64,000 nucleotides of DNA from an uncultured Clostridia bacterium (GTDB lineage Bacteria > Bacillota > Clostridia > Christensenellales > Pumilibacteraceae): the NCBI GenBank assembly GCA_948440265.1, contig CAOJOK010000002.1:124001-188000 (forward strand), given 5' to 3'. The translations under genes and the position numbers were made by a program. Shown here piece by piece: positions 8,100 through 16,756 of this stretch. Positions within the stretch are counted from its first letter, which is position 1, and each line of letters begins with the position of its first letter. Below the pieces are notes generated by a model. That model was not told where the DNA came from and searched no databases. It was given only the letters and a program-made list of their open reading frames with translations.

Positions 8100-9434
8100 A
8101 TGAAATTCAAAGACGGTTTTTATGCCGACGTGCGGCACGAAGTGCGCTATGCGTCCAACGTGCGCTATATGGGCAATGACCTTACCGAGTGCAAAGACAC
8201 TGTTATAGACAAAGCGTTTATACGCGTTTACGACGGAAAAATGTGGTACTACTGCTCCACCGACAACCCCGAAAATATACAGTCGGAGCTGGACAAGCTT
8301 TATGACTGCGCGACGCAGAATCCCGATATTTTGAACGACCCTATAATCAAAAAATTCGAAGTGAACCGCGACAAACTTTTAAAATACGAGAAAAACAACG
8401 TGGCAGACGTGCCGCTGGACAAAAAGCGCGACTTTATCGAAAAACGCAAAAAGTTCATCGAGGACGACGAGTATCTCAAACTTGCGGCGGCAGTATACTC
8501 CGACCGCAGAAGCGTCTATGAATTTCGTTCCTCGCTCGGTGCGGACATAACCTACGATACACAGCACGTTACGGCGGCAATACAGGTTTCGCTCGCATTC
8601 GGCAAAGAGACTTTCGACAACCACTTGATTAAATCCGCCGACAGTTTCGAGAATTTGAAAATAACGAAAGCCGAGCTGGAAGAATTTTTGCACGAATCGG
8701 ACAAATTCCTTTTGACGGCGCGTTCCGTGGAACCGGGCAGCTATCCCGTCGTGCTTGCTCCGTCCGTTGCCGGCGTGTTTGCGCACGAATCTTTCGGGCA
8801 CAAATCGGAAGCCGACTTTATGCTCGGCGACGAAACTATGAAGAAAGAATGGGCTATCGGCAAAAAAGTCGCGGCGGACATTCTCTCCATTTACGACACG
8901 GGCGACATATACGGTACGGGCTATACCCCCTATGACGACGAAGGCACGAAGACCAAAAAGACCTATCTCATTAAAGACGGTATTCTCACTGGGCGCCTGC
9001 ACAGCGCGAAAACGGCGGCAAGCATAGACGAAGAACTCACGGGCAACGCCCGAGCAATCAACTGCGACTATGAGCCTATCGTCCGAATGACGACCACTCT
9101 CATAGAAGGCAAGGGCAACGATTCGTTTAAAGACCTTGTAAAGCAAATACGTTACGGCTACTTCATCAAAACGTGCAAGCACGGTTCGGGACTGTCCAGA
9201 TTTACAATCGCGCCCAACGTCGCATACCGCATAGAGAACGGCAGAATTACTTGCCCCGTCAAGATTGCCGTCATAAGCGGCGACGTATTCGAAACGCTGG
9301 GAAAAATCGACGGCGTTTCCAAAGCGGAAGATATGCAGATAGACGGCGGAAACTGCGGCAAAATGGAACAGTTCCCGCTTAAAGTCGGAATGGGCGGCGC
9401 ATATATAAGCGTCAGCGAAATGGACGTGCAATAA
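8100..9434 (+). CDS. TldD-like metalloprotease subunit
   Basis: This 444-residue protein belongs to the TldD/PmbA family (peptidase family U62). The zinc-binding HExxxH motif is seen as HESFGHKSEADFML near residue 230; in TldD of other bacteria this site lies in a tunnel of the TldD-TldE heterodimer that degrades unfolded peptides or trims modified peptides. The C-terminal region keeps the glycine-rich block KVGMGGAYISVSEMDVQ. The start is set by AAGGAGG ten bases upstream. The second subunit gene follows 12 bases later, so the pair is an operon. No RiPP precursor gene is visible nearby, so the substrate is unknown. Confidence 0.9.
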   Translation: MKFKDGFYADVRHEVRYASNVRYMGNDLTECKDTVIDKAFIRVYDGKMWYYCSTDNPENIQSELDKLYDCATQNPDILNDPIIKKFEVNRDKLLKYEKNNVADVPLDKKRDFIEKRKKFIEDDEYLKLAAAVYSDRRSVYEFRSSLGADITYDTQHVTAAIQVSLAFGKETFDNHLIKSADSFENLKITKAELEEFLHESDKFLLTARSVEPGSYPVVLAPSVAGVFAHESFGHKSEADFMLGDETMKKEWAIGKKVAADILSIYDTGDIYGTGYTPYDDEGTKTKKTYLIKDGILTGRLHSAKTAASIDEELTGNARAINCDYEPIVRMTTTLIEGKGNDSFKDLVKQIRYGYFIKTCKHGSGLSRFTIAPNVAYRIENGRITCPVKIAVISGDVFETLGKIDGVSKAEDMQIDGGNCGKMEQFPLKVGMGGAYISVSEMDVQ

Positions 9435-9446
9435 GGAGACAGAAAA

Positions 9447-10661
9447 ATGGAAACCGAAAAGATTATAACAAAAAGAGAGAGCCACAGCGTCAATATAAGC
9501 GCGGGAAAGCCCGATTCTCTGCGCAAGGTAGTCACTTCGTTTACCACGTTGAGAGCCTATGACGGACAGCACATAGGCGTTGCGGGACAAATCGGCAAAA
9601 CCGACGAAAACGAACTTTATAACAAGGCGGCGGAAGCCTTGAACCGCGGCGTTCCCTACCCCTGTTCTTTGGCGACGGACAAAAAAGAAGTCGACGACGT
9701 AAAAAAGATTTTCCCGTCGAACGAGATAGTCAAAGTTTCGTCTTCCCTACTTGCGCGCATAGAGCAAGCCGCGCCGCGCTTTACGGCGTCGGGAAAAATA
9801 GAGCTGGAATTTACCGAAAAAGAATATACCAACTCCAAGGCTTCGCATTTGAAATATAAGGGTAACAATCTCGAAGTATCTATCGCATTCAAGGACAAGA
9901 ATTCCGCAAACATCCACGACTTCTATTACGGTCACGGCGGCTTTGTTTACGACGAAGACGCAATCGTGTCCGACTGTAAAATGCTCGCCGACGCATTCTT
10001 AAAAGAAGTCGCCGCCCCCGAAAAGAAGATACCCATTGCGCTGGACCGCGGCGCGGTTTTTTCGAGAACGATAGGAGACCTTGTTCCCGAGGCGTGCTGT
10101 AACGGCGCAGGCAAATTCGCAAACAAAATAGGCAAGAAACTTTTTGCGGATACTTTCAGTCTTGTCGTGGACAGAAAGCGCGCGGACGAAAAGTCGAACG
10201 CTCCGTTTTTCGATACCGAAGGCACAATCGACAACGGATATAAACTTATAGACGGCGGTATATTCCGCGGTCTGCTCTCCAATAAACGCAGTGCAAGCCT
10301 TTTCAACCTGCCGCTCTCCGCAAGCGCGGCAAGCGATTCTTTCGACTCCGTCCCCTCTTACGGAACGGAAGGTCTGCACATCGTCGACACGGCAGACAAA
10401 GTGACCGACATTGCCGACAGCTTCATTTATGTGGCAATCACGTCGGGCGGCGACATCGCACCCGACGGCACGGTCGGTATGCCCTGCCAGCTCTGCTATC
10501 TGGTGGAAAACGGTAAAATAGTCGGCAGACTGCCTCACGTCAAACTGACGGCAAACCTGTTCGACCTGTACGGAAGCGCGTATATGGGAACTGCAAAAAA
10601 CAACCTTTACAAAGGCAATTGCGGTTCGCTCGACGTATTCGACTATCACATAAAAAAATAG
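9447..10661 (+). CDS. PmbA/TldE-like non-catalytic protease subunit
   Basis: This 404-residue protein is the second member of the TldD/PmbA family pair. It lacks an HExxxH motif, as expected for the TldE/PmbA partner that completes the heterodimer. Typical family segments are LRAYDGQHIGVAGQIG near the N-terminus and ITSGGDIAPDGTVGMPCQL followed by VGRLPHVKLTANLFDLYG near the C-terminus. The start has AAGGAGAC upstream. It is transcribed with the TldD-like gene from the consensus promoter at 8042 and is followed by a strong hairpin terminator. Confidence 0.88.
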   Translation: METEKIITKRESHSVNISAGKPDSLRKVVTSFTTLRAYDGQHIGVAGQIGKTDENELYNKAAEALNRGVPYPCSLATDKKEVDDVKKIFPSNEIVKVSSSLLARIEQAAPRFTASGKIELEFTEKEYTNSKASHLKYKGNNLEVSIAFKDKNSANIHDFYYGHGGFVYDEDAIVSDCKMLADAFLKEVAAPEKKIPIALDRGAVFSRTIGDLVPEACCNGAGKFANKIGKKLFADTFSLVVDRKRADEKSNAPFFDTEGTIDNGYKLIDGGIFRGLLSNKRSASLFNLPLSASAASDSFDSVPSYGTEGLHIVDTADKVTDIADSFIYVAITSGGDIAPDGTVGMPCQLCYLVENGKIVGRLPHVKLTANLFDLYGSAYMGTAKNNLYKGNCGSLDVFDYHIKK

Positions 10662-10674
10662 CTGTAAACAAAAG

Positions 10675-10712
10675 CGGTCTTGCAGACGATGAAATGCAAG
10701 ACCGTTTTTTTT
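10675..10712 (+). terminator. Strong intrinsic terminator, probably bidirectional
   Basis: CGGTCTTGCA, a ten-base loop and TGCAAGACCG are followed by eight T residues, 14 bases beyond the PmbA-like stop. On the minus strand the stem is followed by CTTTTGTTT, so it may also end the Hpt operon that converges here. Confidence 0.88.
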
Positions 10713-10714
10713 GT

Positions 10715-11074
10715 TTAATTCTCCGAACAGAACTCCGTCAGATATTTGACCGTTTCGTCATAGCGCGCTTTCAACTCGTCGAAAAGCGGCGGTATGGCGT
10801 CGAAATCGTTTGCGCGGTAGCGCTCTACGATTTTAGCGGAAAGGTCGTATACTTTCAGAAAGTCGAAGTTGCCGCTCAAGCCTTTAAGCGTGTGCGCGGC
10901 ACGGAAAACATTTTCCCAATCCTTCTTTTCCATAGCTTCCGTCAATTGAACGAAAGTTCCGTCGGCAAGAAATTTCTTAACGAATTTGCCGAGCATTGCT
11001 TCACTGCCGCCGAAACGCTGCAACACGTTCGTGGGGTCTACACCTATTTTTTCATAAAACTCGCGTAACGTCAC
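10715..11074 (-). CDS. Stand-alone Hpt phosphotransfer protein
   Basis: This 119-residue helical protein is a histidine phosphotransfer domain. The phospho-acceptor histidine lies in AAHTLKGLSGNFDF near residue 60, with the conserved lysine and glycine downstream. It is the last gene of an operon after the hybrid histidine kinase and the REC-HD-GYP-GGDEF protein. The kinase has two receiver domains and no Hpt domain, so this protein probably carries phosphate from the kinase receiver to the response regulator. That flow is inferred from family rules and gene order. Confidence 0.88.
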   Translation of the reverse strand: MTLREFYEKIGVDPTNVLQRFGGSEAMLGKFVKKFLADGTFVQLTEAMEKKDWENVFRAAHTLKGLSGNFDFLKVYDLSAKIVERYRANDFDAIPPLFDELKARYDETVKYLTEFCSEN

Positions 11075-11089
11075 AATACGATTCTCCTT

Positions 11090-13936
11090 TTATCTTTTTT
11101 TGCCTATATTCTTTTCTGCTTTTTCCACCAGAATTTCCAACTTCCCGAGAGCGCGGCAGCTGCCTACGCGAACCTTCGCGCCCGTCTTCTTCAACGCGGC
11201 TTCCGTTGTCTTGATAACGTCATCGAACCGCTCTTCTCCGACGTTTTTCATTACAAGCAGGAATTCGTTTTCCTTTCTTCTGACAAGAGCGTCTATTCCC
11301 CTGACGCAGGAATAGATTGTATCCGCGGCTTCGCTTATGCGCTGCTCGGAATTTTCCTTATCGACGTCCAACCGAATGGCGGCGACATTGTAAAAGTCCG
11401 TCCGATTTTTCAACTGTTCTTCATAGTAGTTGTTATTGTATGCATTCGCGGAAACGTCCATATACTGTTTGCCGCCGCGCCTGTCTATCATAGCTATTAT
11501 TTCGGGCGTATCGCAAACCCCCGAAAGCACTTCGGTATTAAGCGGCTCTACAACTTCCAAGACATAAGGCTTGCCGCCGCACTCGACGTACAAGGCCGTG
11601 GACTGGTAAATATCTCCGCCGCGGAAAGCCATATCGCAAACGCGCCCTTTCGTCATAAGCGCGCGCTCTGTGACGCTGTCTCTGCCCGCTCCGAAAAACT
11701 CGCAGTTCTCGTCCGTCTTGCCCAGCTCTCCGTTTTTATCCGCCGCAAACTTTGTCATAGCCGTCGCGTCGAACACGTGAACGCAATTATGCACCTTGCG
11801 CGTCTCGCGCAGAAAAGCAGTCAATTCTTTCATCGAAAGAAAACTCAATGCCGCATTCTCGCTCTTATTCGGTTCGTCGATAACCGTCACCGTCGGGAAT
11901 TCTTCCGTCACCGTCGCGTCGTAATAACGCACGCCCTGCTTGCCGCCGCGCTTGGCTTCGTACATAGCCCTGTCGGCATTGTTATACAGCGACTCGTAAT
12001 CTCTTGCACCGTCCGTCGTCTGCGCCGCGCCGATACTCACCGACAAGGGCAGATTTCTGAACGGTTCTATCAAACTGTCGAATATACGCTTTATCGTGGC
12101 GTCCTGCGTCTTATGACATTCGAAAAACGCTATAAACTCGTCTCCGCCCACGCGTGCGATTATATCATCCTTACGCAAGGCGGCGCGGAGCTTATCCGAA
12201 ATATGCCGCAAAACGTCGTTTCCGAAATTGTGTCCGTATGTATCGTTTATCGTCTTGAAGTAATCGAGGTCGAGATATAACATAACATAATCCCGCTTCG
12301 GATTTTCTATCAATCGCCGCGTTATGAGCTCTTTCGCCGTAGCGTTATTGTATAACAGCGTCAACGGGTCGTGCGTCGCCTTATGCCGCAATTCGTTGAT
12401 AACAGCTTTCTCGCTGCTTATATCGATTATCTTTCCTATAAAGCCCGTGCGCACCAGCGGCTCGCCCGAAAACAACGCTCTGCCCGACACCCGAGTCCAA
12501 CGCTGTTCGCCGCCGAGCGGCATAGGCATTTCCATATTGAAAGTATAATTCTCCGGAGTCGTCTTGCGGATTATATCGGCAAACGCTTTCAATGTCTTTT
12601 CGGAGAATGTCTTTTTGACTTTTTCGTCGTCGAGCGGATTCATCGTGATTTCGTCCAGCCCGAGCTTTCTTTCGCCGAAATCGGAAATCATAAGCATAGG
12701 CGGCTCGCTGACGTATTCGAACTGTATTTCGTGCGACAGTTCGGCAAAGAATCTCGTCTTTATTCTTTCGGTTTCCAGCAAAGTCAACGTTCTTGCCGAA
12801 GTCGAAAGTTCGTCCTTTTGCAGCATTTCGTCGGTAACTTTGCGCATATCGCCGAAAGCTATTTTACCGGGAGAGCTCACCTGCAATTCCGCGACGAGTT
12901 TATCTTTGACGTCGTTTATGCACTCCAACAGAAGCGGATTGAACTGTCCGCACTCTCCGTTCATAATCATTTCCAACGCTTTTTCGTGCTTGAACGGCGG
13001 CTTGTAAACACGCGTGCTTGTGAGTGCGTCATACACGTCGGCAAGCGAAACCACTTGGGCGGATATGGGTATTTCTTCCCCTTTGAGTTTGTCGGGATAT
13101 CCGTTTCCGTCATAGCGTTCGTGGTGATGACGGCAAATCTCGTGTGCGTACTTGACGAGTTTTTCGTCCTTTATAAAGTCGAGGTCATTGAGCATAGACG
13201 CGCCTATCTCGGAATGCGTCTTCATAATCTCGTATTCTTCGGGCGTGAACTTGCCCGGCTTATTCAAAATATGGTCGGGTATGCCGATTTTACCTATATC
13301 GTGCAGGGCGGACGCCGTGCTTATCAAAGAAATATCGGACGGGGTTAGATTGTATTTGTCCGTCTTCGATACCAGACTTTTCAAAAGCAGTTCGGAAATA
13401 GTCCTTATGTGCAATACGTGCATACCGCTTTCTCCGTTTCGGAATTCCACGATATGACTGAGTATCGTTATCATAAGGTTGCTCATTTTTTCCCGTTCGA
13501 AAATCTGGTCGGTAACCATTCCGACCAACTTCTTGTGCTTTCCGGACAGCATAAGCGTATTCATAACGCGCCTGCGCACTATCCACACGTCGAACGGACG
13601 GTTGATGAAGTCGGTAACGCCGAATTCGTATGCCCTTTCTATACAGGACGAAGCCGTTTCCGAAGATATCATTATGACGGGAATATCTTTTATCCAGCCG
13701 TTGCGGTTCATAACGGCAAGCACTTCGAACCCGTCCATTTTGGGCATAACTATATCCAGCAGTACCAAATCCAAACCGCTTCCTTCCTGCTGCATTATGG
13801 CAACGGCTTGCGTTCCGTCTTCCGCTTCCAGAATCGTAAAATCACTGCCCAGCATATCGGCAAGCAGAGAGCGGTTGATTTCCGAATCGTCGACGATTAG
13901 AATGGTCTGTTTTCTCTTTTTGTCGTTTTTTTTCAT
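11090..13936 (-). CDS. Response regulator with HD-GYP, PAS-like and two GGDEF-type domains
   Basis: The protein has 948 residues. A receiver domain (about 10-125; TILIVDDSE, phospho-Asp in LVLLDIVMPKMDG) is followed by an HD-GYP phosphodiesterase (about 150-355; HDIGKIGIPDHIL and HHERYDGNGYPDKL). A PAS-like region comes next (about 395-510), then a GGDEF cyclase (about 520-670; RVGGDEFIAFF). The inhibitory RxxD site is present as RKDD five residues before GGDEF. The last 100 residues look like a second, degenerate GGDEF domain with RRKENEF in place of the signature. It can in principle both make and break cyclic di-GMP, with the receiver as input. The gene lies between the hybrid kinase and Hpt genes with short gaps. 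Confidence 0.88.
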   Translation of the reverse strand: MKKNDKKRKQTILIVDDSEINRSLLADMLGSDFTILEAEDGTQAVAIMQQEGSGLDLVLLDIVMPKMDGFEVLAVMNRNGWIKDIPVIMISSETASSCIERAYEFGVTDFINRPFDVWIVRRRVMNTLMLSGKHKKLVGMVTDQIFEREKMSNLMITILSHIVEFRNGESGMHVLHIRTISELLLKSLVSKTDKYNLTPSDISLISTASALHDIGKIGIPDHILNKPGKFTPEEYEIMKTHSEIGASMLNDLDFIKDEKLVKYAHEICRHHHERYDGNGYPDKLKGEEIPISAQVVSLADVYDALTSTRVYKPPFKHEKALEMIMNGECGQFNPLLLECINDVKDKLVAELQVSSPGKIAFGDMRKVTDEMLQKDELSTSARTLTLLETERIKTRFFAELSHEIQFEYVSEPPMLMISDFGERKLGLDEITMNPLDDEKVKKTFSEKTLKAFADIIRKTTPENYTFNMEMPMPLGGEQRWTRVSGRALFSGEPLVRTGFIGKIIDISSEKAVINELRHKATHDPLTLLYNNATAKELITRRLIENPKRDYVMLYLDLDYFKTINDTYGHNFGNDVLRHISDKLRAALRKDDIIARVGGDEFIAFFECHKTQDATIKRIFDSLIEPFRNLPLSVSIGAAQTTDGARDYESLYNNADRAMYEAKRGGKQGVRYYDATVTEEFPTVTVIDEPNKSENAALSFLSMKELTAFLRETRKVHNCVHVFDATAMTKFAADKNGELGKTDENCEFFGAGRDSVTERALMTKGRVCDMAFRGGDIYQSTALYVECGGKPYVLEVVEPLNTEVLSGVCDTPEIIAMIDRRGGKQYMDVSANAYNNNYYEEQLKNRTDFYNVAAIRLDVDKENSEQRISEAADTIYSCVRGIDALVRRKENEFLLVMKNVGEERFDDVIKTTEAALKKTGAKVRVGSCRALGKLEILVEKAEKNIGKKR

Positions 13937-13951
13937 AAAAGTCCTTTCGGT

Positions 13952-16654
13952 TTACTTGTTGTCTTTTTTCACGATAAACTTCGCAAGTTTGGCTTTGACG
14001 ACGTCGATATCTATAGGCTTGGAAACGTGCGCGTTCATACCGCAGGCAAGACAATGCTTTATGTCTTCGTCGAACGCGTCGGCGGTCATAGCGATTATGG
14101 GAATATCTTTATCGGCACGGTCGAGCTTTCTTATTTCTTCCGACGCTTCATAACCCGTCATTACCGGCATTCTGATATCCATCAAGATAGCGTCGTATTC
14201 TCCGATTTCGGACTTTGCAAACATATCGACGCAAACACGTCCGTTTTCGGCGCGCTCCACTTTAAAGCCGTCCGCGGTCAACAGAGTATCCGCGATTTCC
14301 CAGTTCAAATCGTTGTCTTCCGCAAGCAGAATCTTTGCTCCCTTGATTTCGGCAATAACGGCGTTCTTATCCTTTTCTTCGCCGCCGATGAACTTTTTAA
14401 GTCCGTAATACAGCGTGGACTTGAACAGCGGTTTGCTTATAAAGCCGCTTATGCCCGCTTCTCTTGCGTCTTTCTCTATCTCTCCCCAATCGTATGCGGA
14501 TATAAGCAGAATGGGAATATTCTCTTTTAGCACGGATTGCAGTCTGCGCGCGGTTTCTATGCCGTCGATACCCGGCAGTTTCCAGTCCATAAGAACTATA
14601 TTGTAACCACACCCCTTTTTATGCCTGTCTGACACCATATCGACGGCTTCTTCGCCCGTCTGCGTCCATTCCGCGTCGATTCCGATTTCTTTCAGCGTAG
14701 CCGCGGTGGTTTCGCAAAGCTGCGTATCGTCGTCGACCAAAAGCATCTTCCATTCGGGCAGAATCATATCTTCTTCCAGCTCATTCGCCGTTTCGAGGTC
14801 TACGGTTATGTGGAATTCCGTTCCTTTGCCGAGCTCGCTTTGGAGTTCTATCGTTCCCTTCATTGCGTCGACGATATATTTCGTAATTGCCATACCGAGA
14901 CCGGAGCCTTCCGTCTTATGCACGCGCATACTGTCTTCGCGGGAGAAGGACTCGAAAATCTTTTGCTGGAATTCGGGGGTCATACCGATACCGGTGTCTT
15001 TTACTCTGATGTGCACTCTCACAAACCGCTCGTCCGTCGGCGAAGGCTCTTGACTCAAAGACAGTGCGATATCGCCTCCGTTGGGCGTAAATTTGATAGC
15101 GTTGGACAAAAGATTCAAAAGCACCTGATTCAAGCGCACGCTGTCGCAATAAACTTTTTCGGAAATTACGTTTTCGACGTTTATGGAGAACTTCTGTTCC
15201 TTTGTCTTGACCTGCGGCTGAACTATCGTGGCGATGCTGTCCAAAATTTCCCGCAGAGAAATCTGCTCCATATTCAAAGTCATTTTTCCGCTCTCGATTT
15301 TGGACATATCCAAAACGTCATTTATAAGACCGAGCAGATGCTTGCTGGAAAGCGTTATTTTTTTCAAACAATTCTTAACCTGTTCCGTATCGTTTATATT
15401 GCTTGTGGCAATCACCGTCATTCCGACAATGGCGTTCATAGGCGTCCTTATGTCGTGGCTCATACTCGACAGGAACTCGCTCTTTGCTTTATTTGCTTCT
15501 TCCGCCTGTATGCGCGCCTCTTTAAGCTGATTGGCTTTCAGCCTACTGTATATCATATACATAACAAACAGAGCAACCAAGAGCACCGCAATAGACACGG
15601 ACACGCCGACGGACATCAAGCTCCAGCTTCCGCTCAAATCGAGCACCAGAGAACCGAGCTTGTCGGAATCCATAATCGTCACAAGATACCACTCCGAATA
15701 AGCAAGACGGCAGCAGTGTATACGGGTGTACGTCCCGTCCTCGACGTCTATAATGTCGGAGAAATGTTTCCCCGCAGCCATTGCCGCATTGAGTTCTCTT
15801 ATTATTCTGTCACCGTCTTTTTTATCCACGCTCAAATTACGCAACGAATCGAAATAATTATTGCTTCCGCCGGAATTGCCTCCCACATCGAATCCGCTTT
15901 CTATAACGTACGTTCCGTTATTTCTTATGATATGAGAATAAACCGAACTATCGTCTTCGTCATCCAAATTCTCGTCCAATTTCAGCATATCGGCTATGTA
16001 CGCAACGGGAAGTGCGGCAACGAGCGCCGCGCATTTTTTTCCGTTATCCAACTTGTAATCTATGGGATATGTGCTTCCTTCGCTGTGCTGACCTTCCACA
16101 CCCTTGCCGACAACCGCCATTAAAATAACGGGATTTCCCTCTGCGTCTTTGCCCACGCATATTTTGTTTTCGCTTCCCGTTCTGCTTCCGTTCGGACCTA
16201 TGCCGAGCACGGAGTTTTTAAAAGGCTCGGGGTCGTCGATTGTAAGACTGCTGCCAGAAAGTATTTGAAAATTGCCGTCTTCGTCGTAAAAAGCAAGGTA
16301 TTCGAAATCTCTGGCAAGCGCCTGCTCTTTCAATATGTCGTTTGCTCTTTCGTTGACGCTTCCGTCGTCGTTTTTAGGCGGCACGCTGCGCGCAAGTCCG
16401 CAAACCTGCTCCAAACGGATACCCATAGCCGTCTCGAAGCGCTTTGCTTCGTGGTCGCCCATACTGTTCATATACAGTTCGCCGATGACGTTTATGGTTT
16501 CGGTACTGCGCGAAGACATATGTACGCCCATATATACAAAGAGACAGGTGCACACCGCAATCACCGCTACGACGGCTACAATCAACAGACGCTCGAAAAG
16601 CGAAAAACTTCGCTTTTCTTTCTTCTTGTCGTTACTTTTATCCGTAGAGTTCAT
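13952..16654 (-). CDS. Membrane hybrid histidine kinase with two receiver domains
   Basis: I start at the ATG at 16654 because AGGAG lies nine bases upstream; the ORF track begins 15 codons earlier. The 900-residue protein has one N-terminal membrane helix (about 20-45), a sensor region of about 300 residues outside the membrane (Cache-like, inferred), and a second helix (about 345-370). The kinase core follows: HisKA with MSHDIRTPMNAI (His near 400), and HATPase with NAIKFTPNGG, DTGIGM and GSGLGMAI. Two receivers follow, with phospho-Asp in LMDWKLPGIDG and LMDIRMPVMTG. There is no Hpt domain; a free Hpt gene lies two genes downstream. The ligand is unknown. Confidence 0.9.
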   Translation of the reverse strand: MNSTDKSNDKKKEKRSFSLFERLLIVAVVAVIAVCTCLFVYMGVHMSSRSTETINVIGELYMNSMGDHEAKRFETAMGIRLEQVCGLARSVPPKNDDGSVNERANDILKEQALARDFEYLAFYDEDGNFQILSGSSLTIDDPEPFKNSVLGIGPNGSRTGSENKICVGKDAEGNPVILMAVVGKGVEGQHSEGSTYPIDYKLDNGKKCAALVAALPVAYIADMLKLDENLDDEDDSSVYSHIIRNNGTYVIESGFDVGGNSGGSNNYFDSLRNLSVDKKDGDRIIRELNAAMAAGKHFSDIIDVEDGTYTRIHCCRLAYSEWYLVTIMDSDKLGSLVLDLSGSWSLMSVGVSVSIAVLLVALFVMYMIYSRLKANQLKEARIQAEEANKAKSEFLSSMSHDIRTPMNAIVGMTVIATSNINDTEQVKNCLKKITLSSKHLLGLINDVLDMSKIESGKMTLNMEQISLREILDSIATIVQPQVKTKEQKFSINVENVISEKVYCDSVRLNQVLLNLLSNAIKFTPNGGDIALSLSQEPSPTDERFVRVHIRVKDTGIGMTPEFQQKIFESFSREDSMRVHKTEGSGLGMAITKYIVDAMKGTIELQSELGKGTEFHITVDLETANELEEDMILPEWKMLLVDDDTQLCETTAATLKEIGIDAEWTQTGEEAVDMVSDRHKKGCGYNIVLMDWKLPGIDGIETARRLQSVLKENIPILLISAYDWGEIEKDAREAGISGFISKPLFKSTLYYGLKKFIGGEEKDKNAVIAEIKGAKILLAEDNDLNWEIADTLLTADGFKVERAENGRVCVDMFAKSEIGEYDAILMDIRMPVMTGYEASEEIRKLDRADKDIPIIAMTADAFDEDIKHCLACGMNAHVSKPIDIDVVKAKLAKFIVKKDNK

Positions 16655-16710
16655 AATAAATCGCTCCTGATTTTTTTGCGAGATTTCCCAACATCCCATT
16701 ATACGGTTTC

Positions 16711-16739
16711 ATTATATCATTTGCCGACATTAAAGTCAA
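16711..16739 (-). promoter_or_regulatory. Sigma-A promoter of the kinase/HD-GYP/Hpt operon
   Basis: TTGACT (16734-16739) and TATAAT (16711-16716) are 17 bases apart on the minus strand. No terminator is evident between the malQ stop at 16757 and this promoter, so read-through from the glycogen genes is possible. Confidence 0.75.
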
Positions 16740-16756
16740 TATTTAAAAGGCGGGTT

